Both the position numbers and the translations under genes were made by a program. Below, in pieces: positions 34,609 to 45,959 of a stretch of DNA of 64,000 bases. The notes beneath the pieces are model-generated. The model did not search any database. It saw only the letters and a program-made list of their open reading frames with translations, and was not told the DNA's origin. Numbering within the stretch: the stretch's first letter is position 1; each line of letters starts with the position of its first letter. The stretch comes from Paramecium octaurelia (taxonomy: Eukaryota > Ciliophora > Oligohymenophorea > Peniculida > Parameciidae), in NCBI GenBank assembly GCA_905182995.1, contig CAJJDP010000047.1, positions 132,046 through 196,045 of the forward strand, written 5' to 3'.

Positions 34609-34891
34609 TATTTCGAATTCAAATAAAACTAAATGTTAAAATTTTTAAATTTGTAATACTGTTTAATATAATTATTTAAAACATAAAACTAACACAAATT
34701 GGGAATGTGCTGCCTAATTTAATGCTACTGCAAATTATCATATTTTATATTATTGATCTTAAAGTATATTTTTCTCATTAATAATATGTTTTAAGAATAT
34801 TAAGAAACAATTATAGAGTGGAATATATAATAAAGAATTCTTGCTTTATAAATGTTTTGTGTTATTAATGTATTGTTTATGAATAATGTTT

Positions 34892-35326
34892 TCAAAGTCC
34901 TAATTCTTTGAAATTTGGATTTGGTCTTGAGTATTCGTTGGTTAAGAAATATCTAAAATGAATAAAAAAGCTACTCTGGGAAATATTTTTTAGCTAACCC
35001 ATATGAGGCATTCATTCTGACGCACAATTAGAAATAATTTCTTGCATCCAAACATTCAGGCACATAGGAGTCTTCAAATAGACCAAATTGATTTTTGCAA
35101 TGTGATGCCATTCTATCATAGAGGTGACAAGCAAGTAATTGATTTGCCTAATTGATAATTTGATATGAATACTTTATATTCGACAAACTCAAATTTTAGA
35201 TTATCCAACAATTTAACATGATTTTTGGTTAATGTTTAAAGGTTGATCATATTTCTGAACATGAAATCTGTTTAATAGGATGTATGAATTACCTTCCTCT
35301 TCCCAAACTTCGTTATAAATTGGCAT
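34892..35326 (-). CDS. Small conserved-looking protein, family unknown
   Basis: 120 aa from four exons with three introns of 25, 25 and 22 nt; the exons sum to 121 codons. Sequence: MPIYNEVWEEEDFMFRNMIN, VKLLDNLKFEFVEYKANQL, LACHLYDRMASHCKNQFGLF, EDSYVPECLDARNYFQLCV, ASYGLAKKYFPRYFLTNEYS. The Cys spacing and helical pattern recall small mitochondrial subunits of ciliates, but I cannot name it. The coherent spliced frame supports a real gene. Confidence 0.68.
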
Positions 35327-35400
35327 CTGTATTAATTTAGGATATATTTAATTATGAATAAAAAAATATGAGTATTAAAAATTAATTAAACAAATCACAT

Positions 35401-36188
35401 TCATTTTTTTAATTTTTTATTGATGATTTAAAGTGTTTTAATGTTATCTTTGAGAAAAATAAGACTTGTTTACCATTATTCCAATATTTCCTCATTGTCA
35501 AACAATAATTCGATCCTACCGTCATTTTAAGTAATGATTGACATAGGCCAATATACTATTCCACAAACAATCCTCTCCTCTTGACTTAAAATAAATTTAT
35601 TCTATATCTATCTCTTTATTTAAATACTCTGTAGTATAGTCTTTGGAATAATTACTCTCATTATTTAATCTAATTATAAAATCGAATCAACTTGCTACAT
35701 AATATTAAATTTCTTACATTAATTCTCATCTAGTTTTTGAATTCAATCTTATCCAAATTCTGCGACAAAGTCATAATTCTAGGACAATATCCGCAAATGT
35801 TTGGATTTTAACAAGTAAAAGGATCAAATTCCATTTTAGTAAAGTTGGGTTTAGTTGAACTAAACCTCTTGTAGATCATTACGCCTTTTTGTAAAGGCTT
35901 GGTTATTTTGAGAATTTCTTATTCTATTGGTACCAAATTATTAGATTTGTTTGAGAGATATTAGGAGTCCTTTGAATTATAATAGGTTTGTCCATTGTTT
36001 GCTGAAACATTACAAAATAACTATTTTTATTAAATTTCTTTATTTGAGGTTGAATCAAAAGATTTTGACTTTTTATGCTTTTGTATTTATTCAGATAATA
36101 AATTTTATTCCTTAAATTTGAAAACTTAAGGTTGCTAACTCTTTTAAGTCGAAGGATTTGATGCTTAATTGTGAAAAAATAATGGCAT
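35401..36188 (-). CDS. Protein with a PH-like C-terminal region
   Basis: 254 aa with one 23-nt intron (35695-35717); the exons sum to 255 codons. The N-terminal half is Gln/Ser/Asn-rich (MPLFFHNQASNPSTQKSQQP). The middle has MEFDPFTCQNPNICGYCPR with a CxxxxxCGYC cluster. The last 100 residues read like the end of a pleckstrin-homology domain: KFILSQEERIVCGIVYWPMS, IITQNDGRIELLFDNEEILE, QWQTSLIFLKDNIKTLQ, including the final amphipathic helix with its Trp. It may bind membranes. The assignment is by pattern only. Confidence 0.65.
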
Positions 36189-36433
36189 ATATGGAGATGG
36201 TATTGAAATTTATTTCTAAGTGACTTCATTATAGTTAGACACTTATAATTAGGAAGAGCCTAATCTATTTGTAAAACGCTTTGTCTAATCAGATAATGGA
36301 GCACCGGTGCTTTATGATGAATTATCAACAATTTAAACTTTCTGTAAATTTAAATAATTTTAACCATTTTAATGAATAGGAGTTGTATTAATTTTTGTAG
36401 ATTATTCCATTCTTGATTTTTCTCTTTTTGAGC
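36189..36433. other. Short intergenic region with a GC palindrome
   Basis: It contains AGCACCGGTGCT at about 36301-36312, a perfect 12-bp palindrome that is conspicuous in this AT-rich background. A short plus-strand ORF starting there (MEHRCFMMNYQQFKLS...) is probably fortuitous. Confidence 0.4.
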
Positions 36434-36531
36434 TCAATTATTCTTCAGTGATTGTTTATAATCTAATAAAATCAATTTATTAAGTTTAGTTTTCTATAGA
36501 GGGATTCTTTTAATTATAATAATTGTATTAA

Positions 36532-36602
<71 letters not shown>

Positions 36603-37960
36603 CTACTACTACTTCTACAAAGGCATATTGCATTAATTATTTTTGGACTTTTCTGACTGAAGTAATGTTAAATTTAATTCATTAAAATGTTATAATAACG
36701 AATCATCTGCAGATAGTTAACAAGCTGATGAACATTTTGAGTTTGTCTCTCCATCTATACTATTTATTTATAAATATTGTTGAAGTTGACTAAAATGTAA
36801 TGAATCATCCTTATTTAAATGATTACTTAACACCTTCTTGGTTTATTTATTAATATTGCTTAAAATATTTGTACAACTTTTAATCTAAGAATTGCTAGTA
36901 TCGCTTTTTTGATCATCATTATCAATTTGTGATAAGCAATCGAAACCTGTTAGTATTTCATTGTATATTTCTTCTGTTTTCTGTTTATTCAAGATTTCTT
37001 ATTAATAAAGATCTTTTTTCATTGTAATTTCGTTTAATTATTATTCTAATTATTAATTCTCTTGTTCCAGAACTTCCACTCTTTTTAACAATTAAAATTT
37101 AGATTAATCTTCTTCTAAAAGGTTATTTCTAATATTTTGGACTAACTGTTTCTTTTGGATCATTGTTTATTTAATTGAATAAATGTCTTCATTTAATGAA
37201 TTGTCAACATATTCAATATTTAGCTGTATAGCCTTTTCCAATTTCTCTTGATTTCTGAGTATCTAGATAATACCTTAAATCTTTTTATTATATTGTTGTG
37301 ATATTAATTGATTGATTTGTAGTTCTTGCTCTTTGAGAACCTGATGATAGACTTCATTTCCATACTAATTCCTGATAGCCTCGAATTAATTACCTTATAT
37401 TTAGAATATAATACTTTACCCCACTGTTACAAATAAGTTGTCATGGCAATAATGGTTTCTTAATGAATTTTCTCCTTTAATGCTCTATGTTGTTATTCTC
37501 TGTCTCGTATCAAATCTGCTGTGTTGCCTGATAATTTAAATGAACTTGACTTTTTTAACTATTAGATTTGTAGATCTAACTATTCTATTTTAGTAGCAAA
37601 TGTAAACTCAAAATTGCTATGTAATTTATGAAATTCTATTAATTCCTCCATTTCTTCGACTTGACCAATCAATTCTGCTCTTTATAATAACTTCCCATTC
37701 AAGTCTTCCATCAACATAGAAGCTTATTCCTACAAATTTTGTTGATCCTAAATTGCTTGTTTATACATCTTGTTCAAACTTCCAACAGTTCTATCAATCT
37801 TTTTTGCAGTGTTTGGAATATAGGTGGATTAATAATTTGAATTTTCCTTGTTCATAGTATCATTAAGCAAATCACTAATCCTTGAATTTCTTCTTGATAT
37901 ATCTCTTGATTTACATTCAACATATAATAAAGAAGGCTTTTTAGATTTATTATTAAACAT
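36434..37960 (-). CDS. Coiled-coil protein with a polyasparagine tract
   Basis: Intronless, 508 aa (1527 bp). MFNNKSKKPSLLYVECKSRD is followed by RTVGSLNKMYKQAIQDQQNL and LEDLNGKLLQRAELIGQVEE. Long heptad stretches run to about residue 400 (LEKAIQLNIEYVDNSLNEDI, QVQNIRNNLLEEDQ). Near the C-terminus CRSSSSNNNTNNNN runs into about 20 consecutive Asn codons from the triplet repeat at 36535-36601. The end is Lys-rich. The layout is that of a cytoskeletal, basal-body or axonemal coiled-coil protein; no orthologue is named. Confidence 0.75.
36535..36601 (-). repeat. (AAT)n microsatellite encoding polyAsn
   Basis: An uninterrupted TTA/ATT triplet array on the plus strand reads AAT on the coding strand, inside the coiled-coil gene above. 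It is likely to vary in length between strains. In the other two frames the same array would encode polyGln (TAA) or polyIle. Confidence 0.9.
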
Positions 37961-38056
37961 GGTGCTCTATTTTAAATAATAAATTCAAATACAAATTATA
38001 TACTGTTACTTGTATATTAATATTAAATAAAGTATAAAATACTCTCAAAATTTTTC

Positions 38057-38987
38057 TCATTTTAGATTTACATTCACAATTCTCTCTTTTCCATTTCTCA
38101 AAACCACCATCACATGGCTATCTGCATTTTCAGTTACTCCCAACAATTTTGTCACATCCTTCCCATGTTAAATGGTAACTCCATCAATAGACTTAATTAT
38201 CTCTCCTAATTTTAAGCCTGCCTTTTCTGCAGGACTGTCAGAATTGATTTTGATAATAAAAGCGCCTCCCTGATCTGAGGTCTTTAGAGTTAATCCCAAA
38301 TAAGGCTTAACAACATTCCTTCCATTTTCTAGTCCCTAAAAATATGTGGATGGCACCACTTAGGTCTTATTCCTAAACTACCCATTTATTATCCCTAACA
38401 ATTCTCCTTTTTTGTTTAAAACAGGACCTACACATTTATTAAAATCATCTCATACTTCCTGGACTAGAAGAACATCCATTCATTAAAATAAAAGGAAAGG
38501 TTTGATTCAAGGCTTCCTCACCAACTAAACGGATGTCTAATGTGAAATTGCTATCAGTAATAGGACATTGTTAAAATTCTTTTAAGCCTTATTCGTCAGT
38601 TCCTAAAACATAAGCATTCTATCCTATTTCATATTTCGAGAGATTAAACTAAGATTTCTATTGTTATATTTTTAGGATGGCTATTCCTTCTTCCACTTTT
38701 AACACTTCATAATTATAAAGTTAGCCATTTATTTATGCTGTAATATGGAGTTACTAATTCTCAAACACTTCAGAGCTAGTAACTACATATCCATTTTTCA
38801 GAACTGCTCCTTATCCTATAATTCTGCCATTCAGAAAGAATTTTACAATAGAATTCTATGTCTATCTATGTAATATCTAAAAGACTTCTTCACTTTAATT
38901 CCTTCTGCTATCCCAATAAATTAAAGAAGCTGTTGAAAATAAAGCAATCTTAGCCAAGTAACTTTGCTTAAATATTCTAGAAAACAT
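38057..38987 (-). CDS. HtrA-like protein with PDZ domain, apparently catalytically dead
   Basis: 300 aa with one 28-nt intron; the exons sum to 301 codons. The N-terminus MFSRIFKQSYLAKIALFSTA looks like a mitochondrial presequence or anchor. A trypsin-fold body follows: NGRIIGQGAVLKNGYVVTSS, EVFENQQLHITAQINGQLYN, YEVLKVEEGIAILKIQQQ. These align to the HtrA strands that carry the triad. TNNHVV is SSEVF here (His absent), SDLALLKI is EGIAILKI (Asp absent), and GNSGGPL is SSPGSPVLN (Ser displaced). A normal C-terminal PDZ domain follows: KPYLGLTLKTSDQGGAFIIK, SDSPAEKAGLKLGEIIKSID. It is likely a pseudoprotease in the mitochondrion or endomembrane system. Confidence 0.8.
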
Positions 38988-39747
38988 AAAATAATAATAA
39001 TTGATTAAAAATATATTTTAAAGCACTACTTATTAGTTTTATGTTGAAAGAAGTGTAATCAAGATTGTTTAGAAGGATTTTAAGTATTTCTAAAGTATTA
39101 ATTATTTTATTGGTAATATGAGAAAAACTCAAATGATATTATATCATTAGATTTGAAATTCTTTAATTTAATATACTATGAAATTAAATTTAAGTATTTT
39201 CTCATGTTTTAATTTATAAATTTAATCTAATTTAAAATTGGAAGTATTTTATAAGATTTATTTTTTGGATATAGTTGATTATTTAATTATTTGCTATTAA
39301 AATTTGATTTTTCTCTTTTTGGATTAATATATCAACTACGAGATAAGATTAATAATCAAATTTTAGTAATCTGTAATTAGAATCTTTATTCATATCAATT
39401 AAAATAGAGTTTGTAGAGATTAGATAATTTTTCGTTAAGAGAAATAAAGAAGTATACATGAATTTATATAAACTAATAAAATAAGCATTTCCTAAAGGGA
39501 AGGAATAAGAGATTTAAAAATTAAGAGATTGATTTTTTTCATAAATTACGAAAATCAAATATCGATAGATTGCAACGCTAAAGTAGAAGTATTTATTAAT
39601 ATTCCTTAAGTTATTTGTATTTGTTTAGTGCTATCAAAAGTGAGGAATAATGATCTGAATAGCCATAAAATGATGGATGTATTTCTTTTCATAAATTAGC
39701 AATAAATATTGTTAAATATATTTATTCAGATATTAAATATTTTAAAA
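38988..39747. other. Long AT-rich intergenic region
   Basis: About 760 bp without a credible ORF, between divergent genes. It holds an inverted repeat, AAAATTTGATT near 39299 with AATCAAATTTT near 39354, which could form an 11-bp stem with a loop of about 45 nt. Significance is uncertain in such AT-rich DNA. Confidence 0.4.
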
Positions 39748-40799
39748 ATGAAGGCTCTTTTCTGTTTAGGAGTTGGAATGTTGATGACATAATAGGACAA
39801 CACTGTTCATGCCTGGTTGTACAGAGATGATATTGGTGCCTTTTGGGGTATCAAGGGATATGAAGAGCAAGTGACAGAAGTGGGTACACATAGAGGTCAT
39901 ATGTCATGGCCATAATATAGATTCTTGGGCACATTCGATTCTGCCAGTGTCAGAAGAGGGTATGAAAAATAGTGATAGTTTAGATTTCTTGTTTTCTCTA
40001 GAAACTGTGCCAATTGTCATGGTATTGTGTATAAAAAATATGATGTTTTATTGGATAAAGTTTACAAGCAATTAGAGTTGGCAGCATTGGTAAGCAATTT
40101 TACAATTCATCCTGCCCATCATCACTTCAAATAATTCTACTATTAGGAATGGGATGAGAGAGATAGATATATCCATGACAGTAAGAAATTAAATTAATGA
40201 ATAGGAATCTATCCTCCCTACTTCTCTTAAGATTAAGCCAAGAATGCCAACGGTGGTGTATGGCCAACAGACTTTTCTAAAATCAGACTTAGACCTGGAG
40301 GCATCAACTACATTTATAACATTTTGACCGGATATCACTACAAGCCTTACTAAGGTTTAGATGTCCCAAAAGGAAAGGCATACAACCCTTATTTCGATCA
40401 CATGATCATTGGTATGGTCAGATAATTGCATGATGGTACGTTTTATAATTAATTGTTAAGGACTTGTCGATTATGAAGATGGCACTCCTGCATCAACTCC
40501 TTAAATGGCATTCGATGTCACTAATTTCATCCAATTTGTTTAAAGAAGAAGCGGTTTCCAAAGACCAGACAAGACTGTTAGATATTACATGTTCTTAACA
40601 GGAATTGCATTAATCTATCCATTTGCTTATTTGAAGACCAGAGGATTCTACAGAAACAATCTTTCTCTCAGGTATCTTATCATGTTAATCTTTTAGATGG
40701 GAAATGTATGCAGTTAGAGATGGAGTTTATTACAATCATTTCAAAAAGGGATGGAAGAATTCCAGAGCTATTCAATTCAGAGGTCAAGTCTGGGCTTGA
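39748..40799 (+). CDS. CYT1: Cytochrome c1, mitochondrial complex III
   Basis: 315 aa with four introns (30, 24, 25 and 25 nt); the exons sum to 316 codons. The heme-binding CANCH (in QNCANCHGIVYKKYD) follows FDSASVRRGYEKQ, as in cytochrome c1 (SVRRGYEVY..CAxCH). QAKNANGGVWPTDFSKIRLR, GGINYIYNILTGYHYKPYQG, YNPYFDHMIIGMVRQLHDGL and VDYEDGTPASTPQMAFDVTN are canonical; MIIGM supplies the axial Met region. The C-terminal membrane anchor is YMFLTGIALIYPFAYLKTRG. It transfers electrons from the Rieske protein to cytochrome c on the intermembrane face. Confidence 0.96.
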
Positions 40800-40822
40800 T
40801 TTATATAAATTATTCAAAAATA

Positions 40823-40999
40823 ATGCAAATATTATTTCTATGTACTCTCATATCAATAATTCCAAGTATCTTTTACGATTCAATTTTTATTCCTAAAACT
40901 GGCCTATTCAAGATGTAATCCCTTTTGGTTACATGCAAAAAAGAACCGCCTATCAAATATTTATGGTGCAGTTAGTGGAGATTCAGAGAGAGCCTTTGA
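40823..40999 (+). CDS. Short ORF of uncertain status
   Basis: A 58-codon ciliate-code frame starts 24 bp after the cytochrome c1 stop: MQILFLCTLISIIPSIFYDS then IFIPKTGLFKMQSLLVTCKK then EPPIKYLWCSQWRFRESL. The N-terminus is hydrophobic and could be a signal peptide or anchor. A second frame over the same bases is also open for about 30 codons, so this may be a relic or chance. Confidence 0.3.
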
Positions 41000-41050
41000 T
41001 TTCAGATTTCTAAATTCCTTAATAGAACTATATATATATATGGACTGAAA

Positions 41051-42195
41051 ATGTAAAACTAAAGTGATCTCATCCTAATAGGAGAGTTGCAAGAAGTAGT
41101 AATTCATGAATAACAATATTTTAAAATCAAGAACCTTTAAGTGTTCAAAATCTAATTAAAAAAAGTATTCAATTAAAGGAAACAAATAATGTATTGAAAG
41201 ATTAAGAGCAGAGTTGAATTTGGTCAAGGATTGAGAAAAGGAATTTTAGATAAGACCATAAAATATCAACTTCTATATTTGAAAAAGATTAGAAAATGAT
41301 TACAAACAAAAACATAAAGAAGGGAATATTAATAATACAAATACTTATATATAATAATTGATTTTTATTTTATTCAATTTTACATAAATAAATGATCTTT
41401 TAATTTAAGAATTCTATTTAAACAGTAAAGAATAAAGGTTTAGGATGAAAGTAAAATTTCAATCCATTATAAACTTAGTAATAAACATGTAATGAAGATA
41501 TTAAAAAATTTATAAATTATAAGAGGCAATTTAGAGATCTTGAGCAAACCTCTAATAAAAAAGTGTAATAGTAAAATAAATGAGCATTCTTTATTATTTA
41601 ATTTAGGAAAAGATTTAATAATTATAAAAAGAAGCGAATATAAAGACCAAAATTTTGAAAAATGAAATAGGAGGATTAAATTTTTCCTACTCTATATTTA
41701 TTTTAGGATGTGCAAGCACACGTTTAATTAATTTCCAAACAGCAATATTATAAGAGAGTAGTAATACAAGAAATTAATTTTCTCTAAGTTAAAAGCAATC
41801 TAAACTCACAATAATGAAAATAATTAAAACGGGGGTTGAAGGAAAAGATTGAAGAAAATCATAAATTGAATGCCTTTTGCATTGTATCTATATCATTTTA
41901 GACTTGATTGAGAAAAATGTATAATTGAGAAAAGGTTAAAAAATTAGAAAATGAAAATAATTAATTTAGAGATATATAGAATAATATCGAAGATATTTAG
42001 TAAGACTTGCATTTATCAAGAGTTGATTAAAAGTAATTTAATAAAGAAAGGAAGGAAGGAAAGAGATCAAAAATTCTTTAGAAATTACAGGAGGGATAAA
42101 TTCCAAAACGATTGAACTTTTCTCAATTACATTAATTATATTAACTTTGTAAGAGTAAGGTTCCATTATACATATAATAAATCTAGCTTGGTTGA
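41051..42195 (+). pseudogene. Decayed or unresolved coiled-coil locus
   Basis: Coiled-coil-like peptides appear in at least three plus-strand frames separated by TGAs: LIGELQEVVIHEQQYFKIKN, then CIERLRAELNLVK, and at the 3' end EKVKKLENENNQFRDIQNN, QDLHLSRVDQKQFNKERKE and GQIPKRLNFSQLHQLYQLCK. A few introns might join some pieces, but I could not build one frame. It is either a pseudogene or a multi-exon gene that needs transcript data. Confidence 0.45.
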
Positions 42196-42234
42196 TTTTG
42201 TTTGAAAGTGTAAATTAATTCCAAATAATAAAAA

Positions 42235-43966
42235 ATGAATAAATACTCTTTAAGATTTGACAACCCTGAGATGGAGAACCTCTATTTTTAAGACCAATTT
42301 GAAGAATTATTTAATTTTTATACTTGGGCTTGTTGCTTAGGTACTATAAGTGCGATTTGTGTATTTACCATGGAATTTATTGTTCCATTTGGATTTGGAT
42401 TTTGGAAATATACACTTATTATGATTCCTTTGGGCTTTGGATTTAGTCATAGGTTAATAAAAATGTTGCCTCAATATTTTAATTATGTTTTGGCTATGAT
42501 GAATATCTCTTTAGGTGGCCTAATTTTTATTTTACTATATTTTTTCTCTAATTCCAATATTCTGTTTTTAGCAGGATAAACTGTAGCAATGATTCAATAT
42601 AGTTTGTTACTGGGTTCAAATATCATAATCAACATATTTGTTTTATTAATAAATTAGATAGGATTGATGATATTAGGTTCAATAATTCAAAATTATTTTA
42701 ATTCATTATAATTAATGTTTATTTTGGCATTAGTGTTGGTATTAAAGGCAATCTGGAGCAGTGAAAAAATGAAACGATCATTTTTCCTACTGAAGCATTA
42801 AAATTATTAACTACACAAATAATTGGATAATGTTTTTTCATTAAAAATAATAAGAATTAAATTTGATAAAAAATAAAATCAACTAAAATTAGTAGATATC
42901 AATAAATAAGCAGAAAAGATCATTCAAGATTAAAAATAATTTATATAATTTATTAGACAATATTCGATAGTGTAAATTCGATCCCTCTCTTAGCCATTTT
43001 AAGTATACACTCATAGCTAAAGATTTCTTTATAGGACACAAACCTTAGAATAAATACTTTATAATATGCTAGGAGGAGATGATAAAGAGAAATCTTCAGA
43101 AATCTATTCTGAATCCTCTAAAATTGCATTTAGAATTGGAATTTACAAAATAATAGAAAAAAATTCTGTTCATTTAATTTTGTTACTCTAAGAAGACTCA
43201 GAATACTAAAAGATACTAAAATTAAACAAAGATATAAGAAAGAAGAATCGAAATCAAAGATTATTGATTACTTGTCTTGAGAATGCTAAAAAATCATTGT
43301 AAATATTAATGTATTTGACAAATGAAATCATTGACTAAAAAGAGAAGTTTTCTTAAAATCTTTACATAAGCGCTAAAACCATTAATCTAGTTTCTCTTTC
43401 ATAAAGTATTTTATTCAAATCAATACACGGATATTATAATGTTCTCATACTTAATAATTTACATTAATAATTTTAAGAGATAGTTTAATTTAACATAGAA
43501 AAGCTATATAACGATTTACATAAATTGAAAAGTGTATTCTGCAATGTAAAATAAATACGTATTAATTTTGAAGGAGATAATTCATAATGTGAATCAAATT
43601 ATGTTTTAACTTTATAATTAATTTTGAATATACTCAAAGATTCATTTAATCGTCGAAATTATAAAAATATTTCAATAAAAGTAAATTATATATTTAATCT
43701 AGACTTAACTACTACTATAAGAAAAAACCAAAGTTATCAACTACAAGATATTTCTTATAAAAAGTGAAGAAATTGAGAAAGTTTAGGGTCCTGTAAATAA
43801 AATTTTGGCCAATTAATTTTGCTAACTAAAGAAAGTCAATCAAAAGATATTAGAAATTATTGGATGGAATAATTAAATTAAGATAGTTCCCTCAGTTCAT
43901 TTTGATTTAATAGAATGTAATCTTATTCATTCACTTAAAGAATTTAAAGAAGCTATACAAAATTGA
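42235..43966 (+). CDS. Multi-pass membrane protein with a weak histidine-kinase-like C-terminus
   Basis: 569 aa with one 22-nt intron (43681-43702); the exons sum to 570 codons. The first 180 residues hold about six hydrophobic segments (FNFYTWACCLGTISAICVF, YTLIMIPLGFGFSHRLI, FNYVLAMMNISLGGLIFILL, LLLGSNIIINIFVLLINQIG, LMFILALVLVLKAIWSSEKM). The cytoplasmic part is helical. ESNYVLTLQLILNILKDSFN resembles the N-box helix of sensor kinases, and VNQKILEIIGWNNQIKIVPS resembles the last helix and strand of an HATPase domain. The phospho-acceptor His box and Gly-rich G boxes are not visible. It is probably a degenerate member of the large ciliate sensor-kinase family. Confidence 0.6.
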
Positions 43967-44128
43967 TTTATAGATAGATTTAATTTTTATTTAGATTCCA
44001 AATATTTGTAATTCTGTCATGCAAATTTGAATATTTTGAATATAGAAATAGATATAAATCTTTTTTATTTTTGTGATGATAAATTTGTTTAATTCAATAT
44101 CCTAAAAATATATATTAATTAAAATAAA

Positions 44129-44618
44129 ATGTCCAGAGCAATTCGTAGATATGTGAATTCAAAGGAAGAAATGGAATACAATAGAGGATTCAGCGCTGAA
44201 GAAATGTAAGCAGCTAAATTGCGAAAAGCTTTTATTTAAAAATATATTGCAGATTTTGATACAAACTTCTATAAGACTTAAGAAGAAAGAGATTGGGGAT
44301 ATGTAGTCAGAAGAGAGTAAATTTTTCAATTAGGATCATAGGTACCGATATGATGTGACATATACTTCGCTTGTTGATGGATGGGCATGTGCTGCTGCTG
44401 TCTCTATGGTTAGAATGTTTTAAACAAAAAGATTCTCCTGGGCACCATATTTAGTCGTTTGGCCTATTGCTTATCTCTACTTTTAACCAATTTAATTTTT
44501 GAAGCACAATAAGAAATATTTTGACATGTGTAATTTAGGTGAAACCTTTTATCTTGGAAGAGAAAGAAATAAGGTTCTGGCTGAGTGTAATAGAATATTG
44601 GATAGAGAAGATTTCTGA
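44129..44618 (+). CDS. Small conserved protein, possibly mitochondrial
   Basis: 154 aa with one 25-nt intron (44317-44341); the exons sum to 155 codons. Sequence: MSRAIRRYVNSKEEMEYNRG, LRKAFIQKYIADFDTNFYKT, VTYTSLVDGWACAAAVSMVR, RFSWAPYLVVWPIAYLYFQP, ETFYLGRERNKVLAECNRI. It has one or two short hydrophobic helices and a basic N-terminus. It looks like a ciliate-type subunit of a mitochondrial membrane complex, but I cannot name it. Confidence 0.68.
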
Positions 44619-44667
44619 TCTTTGAAATAATATACAATATAACATTAATTTTATATTATTTGTTTAT

Positions 44668-45591
44668 TCATTCTTTCTAAAGAAACCTACGAGCTTCAGT
44701 TTCAACCAATTTTTGCATTGAGATATTTGAATGAATATTTCTTAAGTATTTGTTTTTTTGAAGTATTTCTTCAGCTATCTTCTTAGCTATGTTTTCTAGA
44801 TTTACTTCTTTTTTTTCTGTGTTTTTTTGAAGCTAAAATTATTTATTTTATACTTACCTATTCTTCTTAAATAGTAACATGTTTTTTATTCTGTTTTTGA
44901 GCAGCATTGTTATTCTATTTTAATGCTTTCTTTGTTGCTTCTTTTTATGATAATTGAGGATTCTCTATTCGTATTTCCTCTATTCTCTTTTTTAAGGCTT
45001 CCACAACTGTTTTAACCTAAGATCAATGGTATTTATACTTCTAAATCATTTATATATGACTCAAAATCTAAATTCTTAGTGAAATCCAATAGTTCATTCA
45101 ATTCTTAGTCATCAATTATTTCATCTGCCAATACATTACTATTTTCTTGTTAATTTTATTATTCTTATAATTTTTCTTCTACTTTGGTTGATTCATGTTG
45201 GGGTTAAGTTATTTATTGAGCCTTTTGCTCTTTCTATTGGGTTTATTTGTCACTGTTTGATCTATACCTATCAGGATGTAAGCGAGATTGAACTTAAGAA
45301 TAATGCAATGCAGTTTTTTTCTCTTAAGCATGTTTTTAGAAATTTTAGAGCCATTCTTTGTGTTGACCCAATATTGGTTTTATTTCTTAATTGATGGAAT
45401 ATGCTAAATACATTTAATGGGCTAATGAATTTGCAGTTGCTTAACTGGATTGTAACCGAGAGGTTCAGCATGTGTTACTCTTGATACAAAAGGTCTACAA
45501 ATGTGGTAAAATCAAGTTACTTATGATAATCTAAATTAATAGATGCTTGTGGCCTATTGCAAAGCATAATCCCTTTATAATGTTCCATCAT
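44668..45591 (-). CDS. Conserved coiled-coil protein, probably ciliary (family not named)
   Basis: The N-terminus MMEHYKGIMLCNRPQASINL leads, via a 26-nt intron, into DYHKPFVSRVTHAEPLGYNP. A 22-nt intron lies near 45030. The C-terminal half has a distinctive block, DDQELNELLDFTKNLDFESY then INDLEVKTVVEALKKRIEEI, then a basic coiled coil ending LVETEARRFLQKE. The xMLCNRP..EPLGxNP and LLDF..LDFExYINDLEV motifs look strongly conserved, and I believe they belong to a family of ciliated eukaryotes. I cannot supply the family name. The middle exon boundaries are not settled. Confidence 0.7.
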
Positions 45592-45959
45592 GATAATATT
45601 TATAATTTATTTTATTATTAACAATTCATAAATTTTCATTGTTCATACACGTTATATTAAATCAATAAAGATTTAAAACATTAGGTCCCTGAATTACCTT
45701 TAGAAATCAAACTCAGAAATCATCAGACAATTAGGCTCATCATCAAATTATTAAAATCTATTTTGTAAATCACAGCCTTGAACAAACAAAATTAATATAA
45801 TTTAAAATTTTATTTGAAAATTGTTGTTTTTATATATATTCATCAATTCAATAGTAATAGTATCTTATTTTGAATATTGTTTTAATAGTTATTCTTATAT
45901 AAAATAAATCAACTACTTATTATAAATTTTAGAATTAATTTAACAGCAATATTAGTTGA
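45592..45959. other. Intergenic region between divergent genes
   Basis: AT-rich with no ORF or structured RNA seen. It should hold the promoters of the coiled-coil gene on the left and the MORN gene on the right. Confidence 0.5.

Noticed and set aside
36535-36601. Triplet array as a telomere or centromere-like repeat
   Set aside because: The motif is AAT/TTA, not the Paramecium telomere GGG[GT]TT, and it is in frame inside a gene.
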